This document shows positions 49,401-55,500 of a DNA stretch of 64,000 nt, piece after piece. The position numbers and the translations under genes were made by a program. The stretch's first letter is position 1. Each line of letters opens with the position of its first letter. Below the pieces are notes generated by a model. It saw only the letters and a program-made list of their open reading frames with translations. It was not told the DNA's origin and did no database searches. Source of the stretch: an uncultured Eubacteriales bacterium (GTDB lineage Bacteria > Bacillota > Clostridia > Christensenellales > Aristaeellaceae); NCBI GenBank assembly GCA_902793325.1, contig CADBCY010000001.1:62001-126000 (forward strand). The letters are read 5' to 3'.

Positions 49401-51403
49401 CCATTCAGTACACCCATGCCGACGTGGGCACCCATACCTACACCGTCAGCGAGGTCGAGCCCGGCGAGCATGATCCCCTGCTGGTGTACGATAAGGCCAC
49501 ATTCACAGTGACCGTCGACGTGGCGCAGGACGCCGAGGGCAAACTGACCGCCACGGTCAACTATCCCGAAGACGAAGACGTTGTGTTCAACAACACCGCG
49601 GGCGTTAATACGAGCATCTCCGTGGAGAAGGTCTGGAGCGACGGCCTTGCCGACCACGAGAAGGATTACGTGAAGGTGCAGCTGTACAAGGTGATCGGCG
49701 GCGAGGTGCCCGAGACGCAGAACGAGAACACCGAAAGCCAGGGCGGAACGCAGAACGAGAACAACGAAGGCCAGGGCGGCACGCAGAACGAGACGCCGAG
49801 CGGTAATACTGCTGCAACATTGACTCTAAAAGTCGTTGATAATACCGGGAGCATAACAGACAACAGTCGTTCTTGGTATTACAATATAAGTCCATTGTAT
49901 AGGTATACTGATAGCATTCAGTGGGGGCAAACAGTTGGAGGCAAGAACTTTTCAAATGGGGAATACTCTGAAACAACCGTAAATGTAGAGAATGGGGAAA
50001 CCTACTGTTATCAGTTAATTTGTGGGGGCAGTACTGGAGTGCGTTTTGAATTAACGCCTTACAATGCTACCTTGAGCGAAATAGAAATAAATAACGTGTC
50101 GTATAAGAAAATAACCATCACGGGCTCAAACGCATCTTTAACGATTACGGTATCATTCGATTCACAAAGCGCCTCCGCCATCTCCCCCTTCCAGCTGGCT
50201 TATGCCGGGGACTTCCTCTTCGGCACGGCTTATGCGGACGAGGAGACGAACGACGAGGTGGTCATCGCACTGCCGGGCAGCGAGGTGCTCCCCGCGAACG
50301 CGACGCCGGTGGGCGATGAGGTAACGCTGAACACCTTCAACAACTGGAAGTACACCTGGACCGCGCGGCCCAAGGTGGAGGACGGATACTTCGTCTACTA
50401 CTACGTGGTGGAGACGCATTCCTCGCTGCAGCCGGACAGTACGAGCTACGAGGTGCAGTATTATCGCAACGAGACCCCTGCGCGCGTGCAGTTGGTGACC
50501 ATTACCAACGAGGTGTCGGCCAAGGGTTCCCTCCGCGTGGAAAAGGAATTGGCCGGCCTGACCTACGCTGACCTCACGGATGAACAGAAGCAGGCGCTGG
50601 CGGGCATCAGATTTACCATCACGGGACCGGACTACTCCAACACCGTGACGCTGGAAGACGCGCTGGAGGAAGGCATAAACATTAAAAACTTGAATCCCGG
50701 CACCTATACCGTGACCGAGAACAGGGCGGATGCCACGACGCCCTCCGGCTACCGGTATGTGACGACGACCGTGAAGGTTGGCGAGGGACAACCGGCGACG
50801 GCCGTGACCGCCGTGGCGGAAGTGACGTCGGGCCAGCGGGCGATCTTCCACTTCGTCAACGAGTACGAGCAGGTCGGCGCGCTGAAGATCAAGAAGGTGG
50901 CTAAGGGAACGGAAACGCTGCTGTCCGGCGCGGTGTTCGAGCTGTATCGGAAGACGGGCACCAATGCCCAGGGCGATGATGTCTGGGCAAAGGTGATGGA
51001 TTCCTCTGTTGGCGGCGTAGGCGCCGACGGCACCTTCACGGTGAATGAAACCGCGAACCTGACCGGCCTTACCGACGGCAAGTACCAGATTCGCGAGGTT
51101 ACGCCGCCCAACGGGTACGTCATCACCAGTACCGCTCCGGTAACGTTTACCCTGGAGAAGGGCAAAGTGACGTATGAAAACGGGGACCTGGCCGAAGGCG
51201 TTACCTACAAGAAGGCCGAAACGGAACCGGCCACGGACAACGATGTCTTTACCATCCCGAACACGCGCGGCGTGGTCATGCCCGCCACCGGCGGGTCGGG
51301 AACCGCCCTGTTCACCGCGGGCGGCGCGGGCCTGCTGGCCCTGGCGCTGCTTGGCTGGGTGCTCCACGCTCGCAGAAGGTGGCGAGGAGAGGGAATTGAC
51401 TGA
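40424..51403 (+). CDS. Giant multidomain LPXTG-type adhesin
   Basis: 3,659 residues. An N-terminal basic stretch and hydrophobic segment (about 24-40) act as signal peptide. Low-complexity linkers at about 320-350, 424-479 and 508-563 come next, then beta-domain repeats to about 1,400 and five divergent modules of about 120-160 residues (1,412-2,086). A choice-of-anchor-A-like domain follows (about 2,140-2,490), then Spy0128/FctA-like pilin domains (to about 3,060), a Cna-B domain split by an insert (3,065-3,365), and SpaA-type domains. It ends with MPATG at 3619-3623, a hydrophobic helix and a basic tail, a sortase signal with M for L. Isopeptide-type domains suggest a stiff stalk lifting N-terminal binding domains from the wall. 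ATG 40424 has AGGAGG at 7 nt. Confidence 0.88.
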   Translation: MKDRYSSIIEKLIKDRKAQKRARKIVALLAVFVLLLTTDSLKMIASTLEWGKSAGVVSSTVSTVDQPAVLTENSPGAVYFDPETGLTIEEESARGLVNEADAGDASDLDVEVRQDRESAFETLSGHVDIENLERDAEEMNDIDLASAMGEPDDEDDIASGNDADGLYTVSYSGRNLSVRVSGLDDTSFPAGTTVVAQWIADKGQKLAYQNAIERAAGGKLKTAIMNMNLLNGGSRIQANGPVYVEVDLLKPVKVGDGYNFAITALDGNKVFFISGEDSVRVEDGMLLGFWYETDRIGDVAVVWQAKEVPAEEVAEANDFVAEAAPAPAEAAPAPAEAAPAPAEAAPAPAEAAPEAAPADAAESTGETAAADGAESTGDAGQADAAPEGQADAEGEGALSEGIVDGINNNEETPDAMTAPEGTTDETTEGTADETTEGTADETTEGTADETAEGTADETTEGTADETTEGATDETTEGTDEDSTGDTEGETGEGTDVEDAEGAGIEDEEKSEGDEEKSEEDEEKSEEDEEKSEEDEEKSEEDEEKSEEDEEKSEEDEEKSEEDEQETYAEGEYSKVINGCKVTLTWGPEAGIPEDVVIEVKEIERGTEEYDALYNQAVAMLPETDEADTQVMRFFDITLYSGEEKIEPKAPVNVDVRLDETVQSEVSAMHYAETEQTGETAPVLVDATAEGETVSFEAESFSTYGLAYTKPATQVENTASISVDLSSVDMMDAATVGDEGVSLSVSQLLRGDDDAVVVSGKVDVSADKLMEGDVEASDGVEVQGKSITLSDEALESGSVTLEVTTKETVNYEKTITTHKVEIELTGYAGRTKEIQDDAGAVTVTAADGNSLPRDASVELSDAVTSVQVVETPAAEPAEPVAEDADAPAEAPDDVEVPEAPAEASAGKVVGEAAYDITITNGNDQTISRTGEVDVTVKPAEEINVYSEVPSDAAVKGISYTLTRMHEGEEPEEIPVKVKLDREGKITEFSFSTDRFSEYKLNYTVDFEYLGDKGYMQLNFTDFDAVSAENGEGIVYDTAECDVRVALGLLGDLLAGETAGEDSDLERNDIAVKTTLADGFSFDFGKAEALEQSDGVKFADGELVITADGRVELTDGVQTLYVGINGLSALKEEILKAEGVSIKVMEGKVPLGARASYEVYDEEKTAELVDAYLAPEAAEDEGESDEENEKETEVGYSAADLKIVRNDAEIDAKGLFKVTLAKRALIPEGMKLDKIFHIHDGEVEEVKAKETDVGLEFTVNDFSDIVIRYTVEFHNDEKEVVIPGGSQVLLSTLIDALSLTRANGEPFTVDEVEKVEFNTPELFTVEEVTGTVTLNANTEDEQTVEITTGHDFLLTSLLPFDVDRMFITLTDGEVVEMRVTDTQSGTVFETTPLFTVTAGENQTLTVNIKEGDQSYSFHGYYYLYAAVKKGGKQYGYMQPFTSEGVTFDADSWTRLGTRGNASTPGESLSSLAAGDEIKFYIITGQNNSRPDSSKTVTFDFEQHFDLQNNTYSLSIGDKIGDKNINAVNIDSSNTTATIVMGNPPKYNATLRFVQQNGTDLVESTNLQGEYYVLIKTKDSNGDVFAVSENAVDLVNQTSSITFDRLYTQSDDDRGEAEFNGNTITEAWLVQKTDGSRPSVKAAYQMQQTDGIKEKISLSNNNTFDIYQMSGAASGAHYEITGTKMAAYKVVSSFVDGSEQHNAITPALADEYYLVAKASIEQWGQPKDCYYVETYDPARTAEITRFYEGYNETGYNPENFTSGINVDVCLVKKTASVDTPAKAINAMADSSIISGEVEVYTLATTKATDQTTLTFTQNGEVYTSTVKFYDVNAKVVDTPSVHVDETQSTQEAPTLTKNYYMVATIKDKTTHEIAGWAINPVNLNGRKETSTLFRQFYPYGTDGSSTAETPIAYSTTDFNYDVETRLYCSDDPIASENLNYKYLVTDKNALDNAENGYEYAGCVYPDASHSVIYAKKSYPKKYAVRVRFIAEDDSTLQAIQGDKDYHVFVTVTHADNTTHYWHPILTLTKEQIQQLPRKNGYHYLDLKLETHWFNQNGVPDNDSSAIFTGNEKNIHVELLQRADSQEGMSHAKYAGSTKFVEGDSLGNYTIHYDTKETDPKETNSRFFEEKDDEHHVTLCYDLIDLTLPYAASEYDYATILGPNYVYGIVADHLYHNNDLQTNFAVNHYTGHGDYATPDLSGSSSGAIVIGEFNRNTDVMMTNHVGPVVNRNSTDDENIKAGTLPIGNNVQGVLAIYVDNDSGVPFQDTAYPVKDTSGRAVVRLEDGTSLQNNIVNPAIQYGVNMSRTLVAKQATYTPVIPADGKPIIDTTGFPDGATIYIDADRLLHKVNGSEDIYGDFYALENLKINKLDNQLLVFNFKETRNVRLDQFKVKQPSLSSYAGISLEDEYFKTNTTTNQSTTNQLMDQISRHIVWNMSSVTGRLEIKEGGGMYLQPNRGSETKISATSGGWLVSNGYVYNDSAEWHNFFSEMPDNTKVNLHALKTVDGRVPNARFNFALSEYTKTPIWTDIETKQNVGGSVEWTINDPTPGWHVYRIQETSKHENNTGKYVMDAHEYFAVVHVTSVMVGTDEHRVASSPLYYETFTPGDFTPGGETAPNVSTPLSLPVFQNQELKKGLTLKKFVNGTSSADVTFTFRIEAWKDADDDYKAAHSGATTMPVDSEEKTYPVTGILGVESVKFTPDTTNNISTAELSLRNGQSATIGNESVGLPQGAHFRILETKVGDKEIPAILVDNDSHDVYVDGYRPHNVNADTHTQVPLEGVIAEDGTIVTFENDYSASGSMPLSGHKALQKIAQTTETVSVSEGAFGFQLINGEVIQTVYNNADGEVVFEDIQFTEDDMVGATEHVDGTRSKIITYTVHEINGNQGEEYYSQIINDEDKIIMVKLVDDGKGQITAKIVSEVEGTITETDPANFTFHFNNRKGVEAVIEGSKVLTGRDMKSNEEFTFELKEGDTVLSTTTVTGAQDGQNRPFHFPAIQYTHADVGTHTYTVSEVEPGEHDPLLVYDKATFTVTVDVAQDAEGKLTATVNYPEDEDVVFNNTAGVNTSISVEKVWSDGLADHEKDYVKVQLYKVIGGEVPETQNENTESQGGTQNENNEGQGGTQNETPSGNTAATLTLKVVDNTGSITDNSRSWYYNISPLYRYTDSIQWGQTVGGKNFSNGEYSETTVNVENGETYCYQLICGGSTGVRFELTPYNATLSEIEINNVSYKKITITGSNASLTITVSFDSQSASAISPFQLAYAGDFLFGTAYADEETNDEVVIALPGSEVLPANATPVGDEVTLNTFNNWKYTWTARPKVEDGYFVYYYVVETHSSLQPDSTSYEVQYYRNETPARVQLVTITNEVSAKGSLRVEKELAGLTYADLTDEQKQALAGIRFTITGPDYSNTVTLEDALEEGINIKNLNPGTYTVTENRADATTPSGYRYVTTTVKVGEGQPATAVTAVAEVTSGQRAIFHFVNEYEQVGALKIKKVAKGTETLLSGAVFELYRKTGTNAQGDDVWAKVMDSSVGGVGADGTFTVNETANLTGLTDGKYQIREVTPPNGYVITSTAPVTFTLEKGKVTYENGDLAEGVTYKKAETEPATDNDVFTIPNTRGVVMPATGGSGTALFTAGGAGLLALALLGWVLHARRRWRGEGID
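41388..41474 (+). repeat. 21-bp coding repeat (EAAPAPA units)
   Basis: Four tandem 21-bp units encode Ala/Pro/Glu linker sequence in the adhesin. Confidence 0.8.
41693..41860 (+). repeat. 24-bp coding repeat (DETTEGTA units)
   Basis: Seven tandem 24-bp units with only a few base differences encode an acidic Thr-rich linker of the adhesin. Confidence 0.9.
41946..42113 (+). repeat. 21-bp coding repeat (EKSEEDE units)
   Basis: Eight tandem 21-bp units, mostly identical in bases. Such arrays change copy number easily, in steps that keep the frame. Confidence 0.9.
49715..49792 (+). repeat. 33-bp coding repeat (TQNEN...QGG units)
   Basis: Two full and one partial 33-bp unit encode a Gln/Asn/Gly-rich linker at the left edge of the AT-rich insert in the Cna-B domain. 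Confidence 0.75.
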
Positions 51404-51592
51404 CGCTCCGCCCCGCGCGACCGCGACCCGGCATCGTCGGGCGCGGCGCGGGCGCCGGAGCGAACCCGCCGTTTTGATACGCACCCGTTCTCGGCGGAGG
51501 ACGGTATCGACCGACTGACGTTCGATCTACCCAGCTGGAGACCGAGCGCGGGCTGCCTGACGGAAAAATTTACAAAAAAACCGCTCAGGTAA

Positions 51593-51621
51593 TTCACTGT
51601 GTAACTATTCTTGCGTATAAT
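51593..51621 (+). promoter_or_regulatory. Promoter of the pilin-like gene
   Basis: TTCACT, 17-bp spacer, perfect TATAAT, about 540 bp before the pilin start. Confidence 0.65.
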
Positions 51622-51627
51622 AGCAGT

Positions 51628-52159
51628 GTAACGTGAAGTGCGGGCTTTCGGCCGCCGCGGACAGGGTTGTCCGCCGGGCCGGAGGAACGCCACGAGCCCG
51701 ACGGTGCGCCGTTTTGCTGACTGGAGGGGTTGCCGCAACCCGCTCTCACCGGCTAGAGTACAGAGCCGGCGAGAAGTGCGTGCGGTGCGGGGAACCCACG
51801 GGAAAACGGCCGGTGAACCTGAATGTGCCGCGCGCATCCGACATGCCCCGTTCCAGCGGGAAACAGGTATCGCGCAGGCAAAGAGGCGAGAGCCGAACAG
51901 TTGATCGAGAGAGTAGCGAAAGGTGAAAGGGGGAATGGGCCGAAGGGCCGCAAAGGCGCGGAGCGGGGCCGAAGAGGCTTGCCGCGACGCGCGAGGGAAC
52001 CGGCGCCTGCCCCGATGGCGGGAAGAGAAGGCCAAGGCGCGAAGCGAAAGGCGGAGCGCGGAGGCGGAAGAAGAAGGGTGCGCCGACAACGGCGCGTAAG
52101 ACGAGAAAAACCGCGGCCGACAAAGGTCCGCGCCGCGGAGGAAAGGAAAGTAACGAGAC
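51628..52159 (+). ncRNA. Long structured 5' leader of the pilin-like gene
   Basis: Between the promoter and the pilin start lie about 530 nt with many local stems: GCGGACA/TGTCCGC (51655-51675 area) inside a larger GGCC/GGCC pairing, GGTTG-CCG-CAACC near 51726, CCGGCT/AGCCGG near 51751-51772, and several more in the purine-rich 3' half. Open frames within it are short and lack ribosome sites. I do not recognise a known riboswitch class; c-di-GMP, SAM and T-box signatures were looked for and not found. Confidence 0.5.
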
Positions 52160-53662
52160 ATGAAGAATATGAAGAAGATTCTGGCTCTGGTTGTTGCTGT
52201 GCTGCTGATCGTGGCGAGCATGAGCGTGGCGTTTGCCCAGACAGTTGGTACTGCTTCTGATGGTACTGGCTCCATCACCATCAAGAACGCCTCTAAGGGT
52301 GAGAAATATGGCGTTGTGAAGCTGTTCGACGCGACTGTTGATGGCAAGGGTGCTATTTCCTACACCGGTACGATTCCCGAGGAACTGGCCGCTTTCTTTA
52401 CCAAGGATTCCGCTGGTGTAATCACCAAGACGGAGGGTGTTGAAGATTCTGCTCTTCTGGCTGCTGTTCAAGCTTGGGCCGCGAAACAGACCGCCACTGA
52501 GACCGAGAGCGATGGTACTGCTCTGACCTTTGCGGGCCTGCCTTATGGCTACTATGCTGTTAAGAGCTCTCAGGGTACCGTCATTACGATTGATTCCACC
52601 AATCCCAATGCGGACGTCTACGACAAGAATAGCAAGACCATCACCGTTAAGAAGGAAGTTAACAAGGAATCCTTCTCCATAGGTGATACCATCACCTATA
52701 CCGGTACCTTTGATACTGTCAACTATCTTGGCGAAGGCGAGAATGCGAAGCAGGTTATCAATTATGAGATTCAGGATACTCTGCCCGAGTACCTGTCCGA
52801 CGTGACTGTGACCAGCATCACCGTTGGTGGAGAAGCAATCACGACTCAGCAGTTTGTTGATAAGAAGATTTCCATTCCGTGGGCGACTGAAGATGCCGGT
52901 TCCAATCCTAAGACTTATACCAATCTGTATAAGAATGGCGCGAAGCTGATCATCACCTACACCGCTAAGCTGACCTCCGTGACCAACATTAACACTGCTG
53001 ATACTAATACGATTTCTATCCATCCCACCACCTGGAATGGAACCACTGAGGAAAAGCCTTGGGATGACAAGTGGCAGGATGATGCCGTGATTAAGACTTA
53101 CGCGGTCGCTCTGAAGAAGATTGACAAGGAGACCCAGGAAGCTCTGAAAGGCGCGCAGTTTACTGTCAAGGGTTTGACTGTTACTGGTGATGCTGGTGAG
53201 TACACTGTTACGGCTTACAACAGCGCCGATGATGCTGCTGAGAGCGCAACTCTGGACACGGATGATAACGGTATGCTGTATATCGTTGGCCTTGCTGACG
53301 ATGTCGAACTGACCGTGACTGAGGTTAAGGCTCCCGATGGATACAATAAGCTGACCGCTCCGATCACTGGTGTCAAGCCCCAGTTGATGGCTGAAGCGAT
53401 CTACAAGACCGCCGGTGAGATTCACTATGATGCCAAGGGTAATGTGGTATCTCAGTCCTCCTCTGCGACCCGTACTGAGACAGTTCAGAAAAACCTGACT
53501 GATTTGGATGCGAATGCGGTTAAGATTGAGAACAACAAGGGCACCGAGCTGCCCTCCACCGGCGGCGTCGGCACCACGATCTTCTACGTGGGCGGCTCCA
53601 TCCTGGTGATCGCTGCTGTGATCCTGCTGGTGACCAAGCGTCGCATGTCCACCCACGACTGA
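52160..53662 (+). CDS. Pilin-like LPXTG surface protein (major fimbrial subunit type)
   Basis: 500 residues. A classical signal peptide (1-26, cut near AFA-QT), an N-terminal beta domain, a fimbrial isopeptide-forming D2-type middle domain (ITYTGTF...INYEIQDTLPEYL), a SpaA-type domain (about 315-395), sorting signal LPSTG at 464-468, hydrophobic helix and RRMSTHD tail. A pilin-like lysine sits in VYDKN (K156; the classical motif is VYPKN), and an E-box-like glutamate in TVTEVKAPDGY (E388). These fit a sortase-polymerised pilus backbone, but no pilus-specific sortase is nearby. Most of the gene uses T-ending codons, about 50% GC; the last 140 bp return to genome-like codons. AGGAAAG precedes ATG. 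Confidence 0.88.
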   Translation: MKNMKKILALVVAVLLIVASMSVAFAQTVGTASDGTGSITIKNASKGEKYGVVKLFDATVDGKGAISYTGTIPEELAAFFTKDSAGVITKTEGVEDSALLAAVQAWAAKQTATETESDGTALTFAGLPYGYYAVKSSQGTVITIDSTNPNADVYDKNSKTITVKKEVNKESFSIGDTITYTGTFDTVNYLGEGENAKQVINYEIQDTLPEYLSDVTVTSITVGGEAITTQQFVDKKISIPWATEDAGSNPKTYTNLYKNGAKLIITYTAKLTSVTNINTADTNTISIHPTTWNGTTEEKPWDDKWQDDAVIKTYAVALKKIDKETQEALKGAQFTVKGLTVTGDAGEYTVTAYNSADDAAESATLDTDDNGMLYIVGLADDVELTVTEVKAPDGYNKLTAPITGVKPQLMAEAIYKTAGEIHYDAKGNVVSQSSSATRTETVQKNLTDLDANAVKIENNKGTELPSTGGVGTTIFYVGGSILVIAAVILLVTKRRMSTHD

Positions 53663-53715
53663 TTTCGGGATACAGCCAAGCGCTGAATCGCTGAATACCG
53701 GTCGTTAAGACCCTG

Positions 53716-53744
53716 ACCCCCGGACGACTGTCCGGGGGTTTTTG
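53716..53744 (+). terminator. Terminator of the pilin-like gene
   Basis: Perfect 10-bp stem ACCCCCGGAC/GTCCGGGGGT with GACT loop and a T-run. Confidence 0.95.
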
Positions 53745-53902
53745 TCGGGCAATCGCCGGTTCATGACGCATGGGCGCCGTCGCGCGGGCTCTCCGCGGCG
53801 GTGGCGCGGCGCGAAACGGATGGGAAAGCGCGAAAACGCCGGGCGCGCGGGCGTAACGCTTGACCAAAATCTGGTTTTATTATGGCAATTCGCCGTCCCG
53901 CA

Positions 53903-53931
53903 TAGGTATGAGCGGCAAGCTATGCTATAAT
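53903..53931 (+). promoter_or_regulatory. Probable promoter of the exopolysaccharide operon
   Basis: Perfect TATAAT (53926-53931) with TGC upstream (extended -10); the -35 (TAGGTA) is weak. About 100 bp of leader follows. Confidence 0.6.
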
Positions 53932-54029
53932 CAAATGGGTACTTTGGAAAACATCGGCGCGCGACAATCCGGCGGAGGTTGCCGCGAACGGGCGCGCATC
54001 GGGACGACGGACAAAGGAACTGATTTCGT

Positions 54030-55466
54030 TTGTATAAGTACGAGGGAAGCGGTTGGCTGAAGCATATCGATTTTATACTGATCGATATGCTGTGCCTTTT
54101 TGTTTCCTTTTTTCTGTCCTATCTGCTGCGACACAGGACCGTCGACGGCCTGTTCACCAACAAGACGTACCTGAACACGGGCATCATGCTGCTGATCCTG
54201 GACTACCTGGTGATCATGCTCTTCAACGTGACGCAGGGAATTCTGAAGCGGGGGCTGTTCAGGGAGTTCGTTTCGATCGTGAAGAAGAACGGCATCGTAT
54301 TCGGCTTCATCACCATCTACCTGTTCTCGGTCAAGGACGGCGGCGAGCTGTCGCGCATCGTGCTCTGGCTGACGCTGCTCATGCACATCGCGCTGTGTTA
54401 CCCGGCCTTCCTGGTCTGGAAGAGCGTCCTCGAAAAGAAGCGCCGAAGCGGCGCCGTCCGCTCGATGCTCCTGGTTTCGGACCGCGGGATGGCCGCGGAG
54501 ACCCTCCGCCGCTTCCGGGACGACCCCATGGGCGAGTACGGGATCACGGGCGTGGTGCTGACCGATGGCGGTTGCGAGGGGGAATTGATCGAGGGCGTCC
54601 CCGTCGTGAGCGGGATCGAGGACGCGGCGAAGTACATATGCAGGGAATGGATCGACGAGGTCTACGTCAACGCGTCGCCGCCCCCGAAGCTGTTGCTCGA
54701 ACGCTGCAACGAGATGGGCGTTACCGTCCATCGGGAGCTGAGCGGCGCGGGCGAGGGAGCGCAGTTCGTGGAGTGGATCGAAGGCGTCCCGACGCTGACC
54801 TCCGCGATGTGCGTCGCGACGCCGGCGCAACTGTTTCTCAAGCGCGCGCTGGATATCTTCGGCGGGCTGGTCGGCAGCCTGGCCGCGGTCGTCGTCATTC
54901 TGATCGTCGGCCCGAAGATCAGGAAGGCGTCGCCGGGGCCGATCCTGTTCCGGCAGGAGCGGATCGGGCAGAACGGGAAGCGCTTCAAGATGCTGAAGAT
55001 CCGGTCCATGGCGGTCGACGCGGACGCGCAAAAGGAAATGCTGATGCGGGAAAACCGCGTCCCGGACGGCATGATGTTCAAGATGGACTTCGACCCGCGG
55101 ATCATCGGCAACGAGGTGCTGCCGGACGGCACGCGCAAGACCGGCATCGGCGAATTTATCCGCAACACGAGCCTCGACGAGTTCCCGCAATTCTTCAACG
55201 TGCTCGCGGGGCAGATGAGCCTGGTGGGAACCCGCCCGCCGACGGTGGACGAGTGGGAGAAATACGAGTACCGCCACCGGCGGCGGCTCTCCATCAAGCC
55301 CGGGCTCACCGGCATGTGGCAGATCAGCGGCAGGAGCAACGTGACGGATTTCGAGGAAGTCTTCAAGCTCGATTCGGAGTACATCAACAACTGGAGCTTT
55401 TCGCTGGATATCAAGATCCTGCTGAAGACGGTCGTGAACGTGATCCGGCGGAACGGGGCGATGTAG
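54030..55466 (+). CDS. Polyprenyl glycosylphosphotransferase (initiating sugar-phosphate transferase)
   Basis: 478 residues. Four N-terminal transmembrane segments (first about 130 residues), a CoA-binding-like middle domain, then the bacterial sugar transferase domain from about 269 with a membrane-embedded helix and the motifs SPGPILFRQERIGQNGK, KIRSM, RNTSLDEFPQFFNV, SLVGTRPP and KPGLTGMWQ. It transfers a hexose-1-phosphate from UDP-sugar to undecaprenyl phosphate, the first step of capsule or exopolysaccharide synthesis. The start is TTG at 54030, with AAAGGA about 11 nt upstream. First gene of an operon that runs off the right edge. Confidence 0.92.
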   Translation: MYKYEGSGWLKHIDFILIDMLCLFVSFFLSYLLRHRTVDGLFTNKTYLNTGIMLLILDYLVIMLFNVTQGILKRGLFREFVSIVKKNGIVFGFITIYLFSVKDGGELSRIVLWLTLLMHIALCYPAFLVWKSVLEKKRRSGAVRSMLLVSDRGMAAETLRRFRDDPMGEYGITGVVLTDGGCEGELIEGVPVVSGIEDAAKYICREWIDEVYVNASPPPKLLLERCNEMGVTVHRELSGAGEGAQFVEWIEGVPTLTSAMCVATPAQLFLKRALDIFGGLVGSLAAVVVILIVGPKIRKASPGPILFRQERIGQNGKRFKMLKIRSMAVDADAQKEMLMRENRVPDGMMFKMDFDPRIIGNEVLPDGTRKTGIGEFIRNTSLDEFPQFFNVLAGQMSLVGTRPPTVDEWEKYEYRHRRRLSIKPGLTGMWQISGRSNVTDFEEVFKLDSEYINNWSFSLDIKILLKTVVNVIRRNGAM

Positions 55467-55500
55467 CCCGGGCCGGCGGATCCGGCGTGAGGACAAAACG

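Larger units (their letters stand above)
51404..52159 (+). other. Intergenic region with promoter and long structured leader
   Basis: No convincing gene. A long imperfect GC-rich hairpin (about 51405-51460) follows the adhesin stop codon. A promoter is at 51593-51621. The remaining 530-540 bp form the untranslated leader of the pilin-like gene, entered separately. Confidence 0.7.
53663..54029 (+). other. Intergenic region between the pilin-like gene and the exopolysaccharide operon
   Basis: It holds the pilin terminator, about 120 bp of featureless GC-rich sequence, an AT-rich patch with an isolated TTGACC, and the extended -10 promoter of the next operon. No gene seen. Confidence 0.7.

Noticed and set aside
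51628-52159. Pilin leader as group II intron, tmRNA, RNase P RNA or c-di-GMP riboswitch
   Set aside because: None of the hallmark sequences of these RNAs that I could look for is present, and there is no intron-encoded protein.
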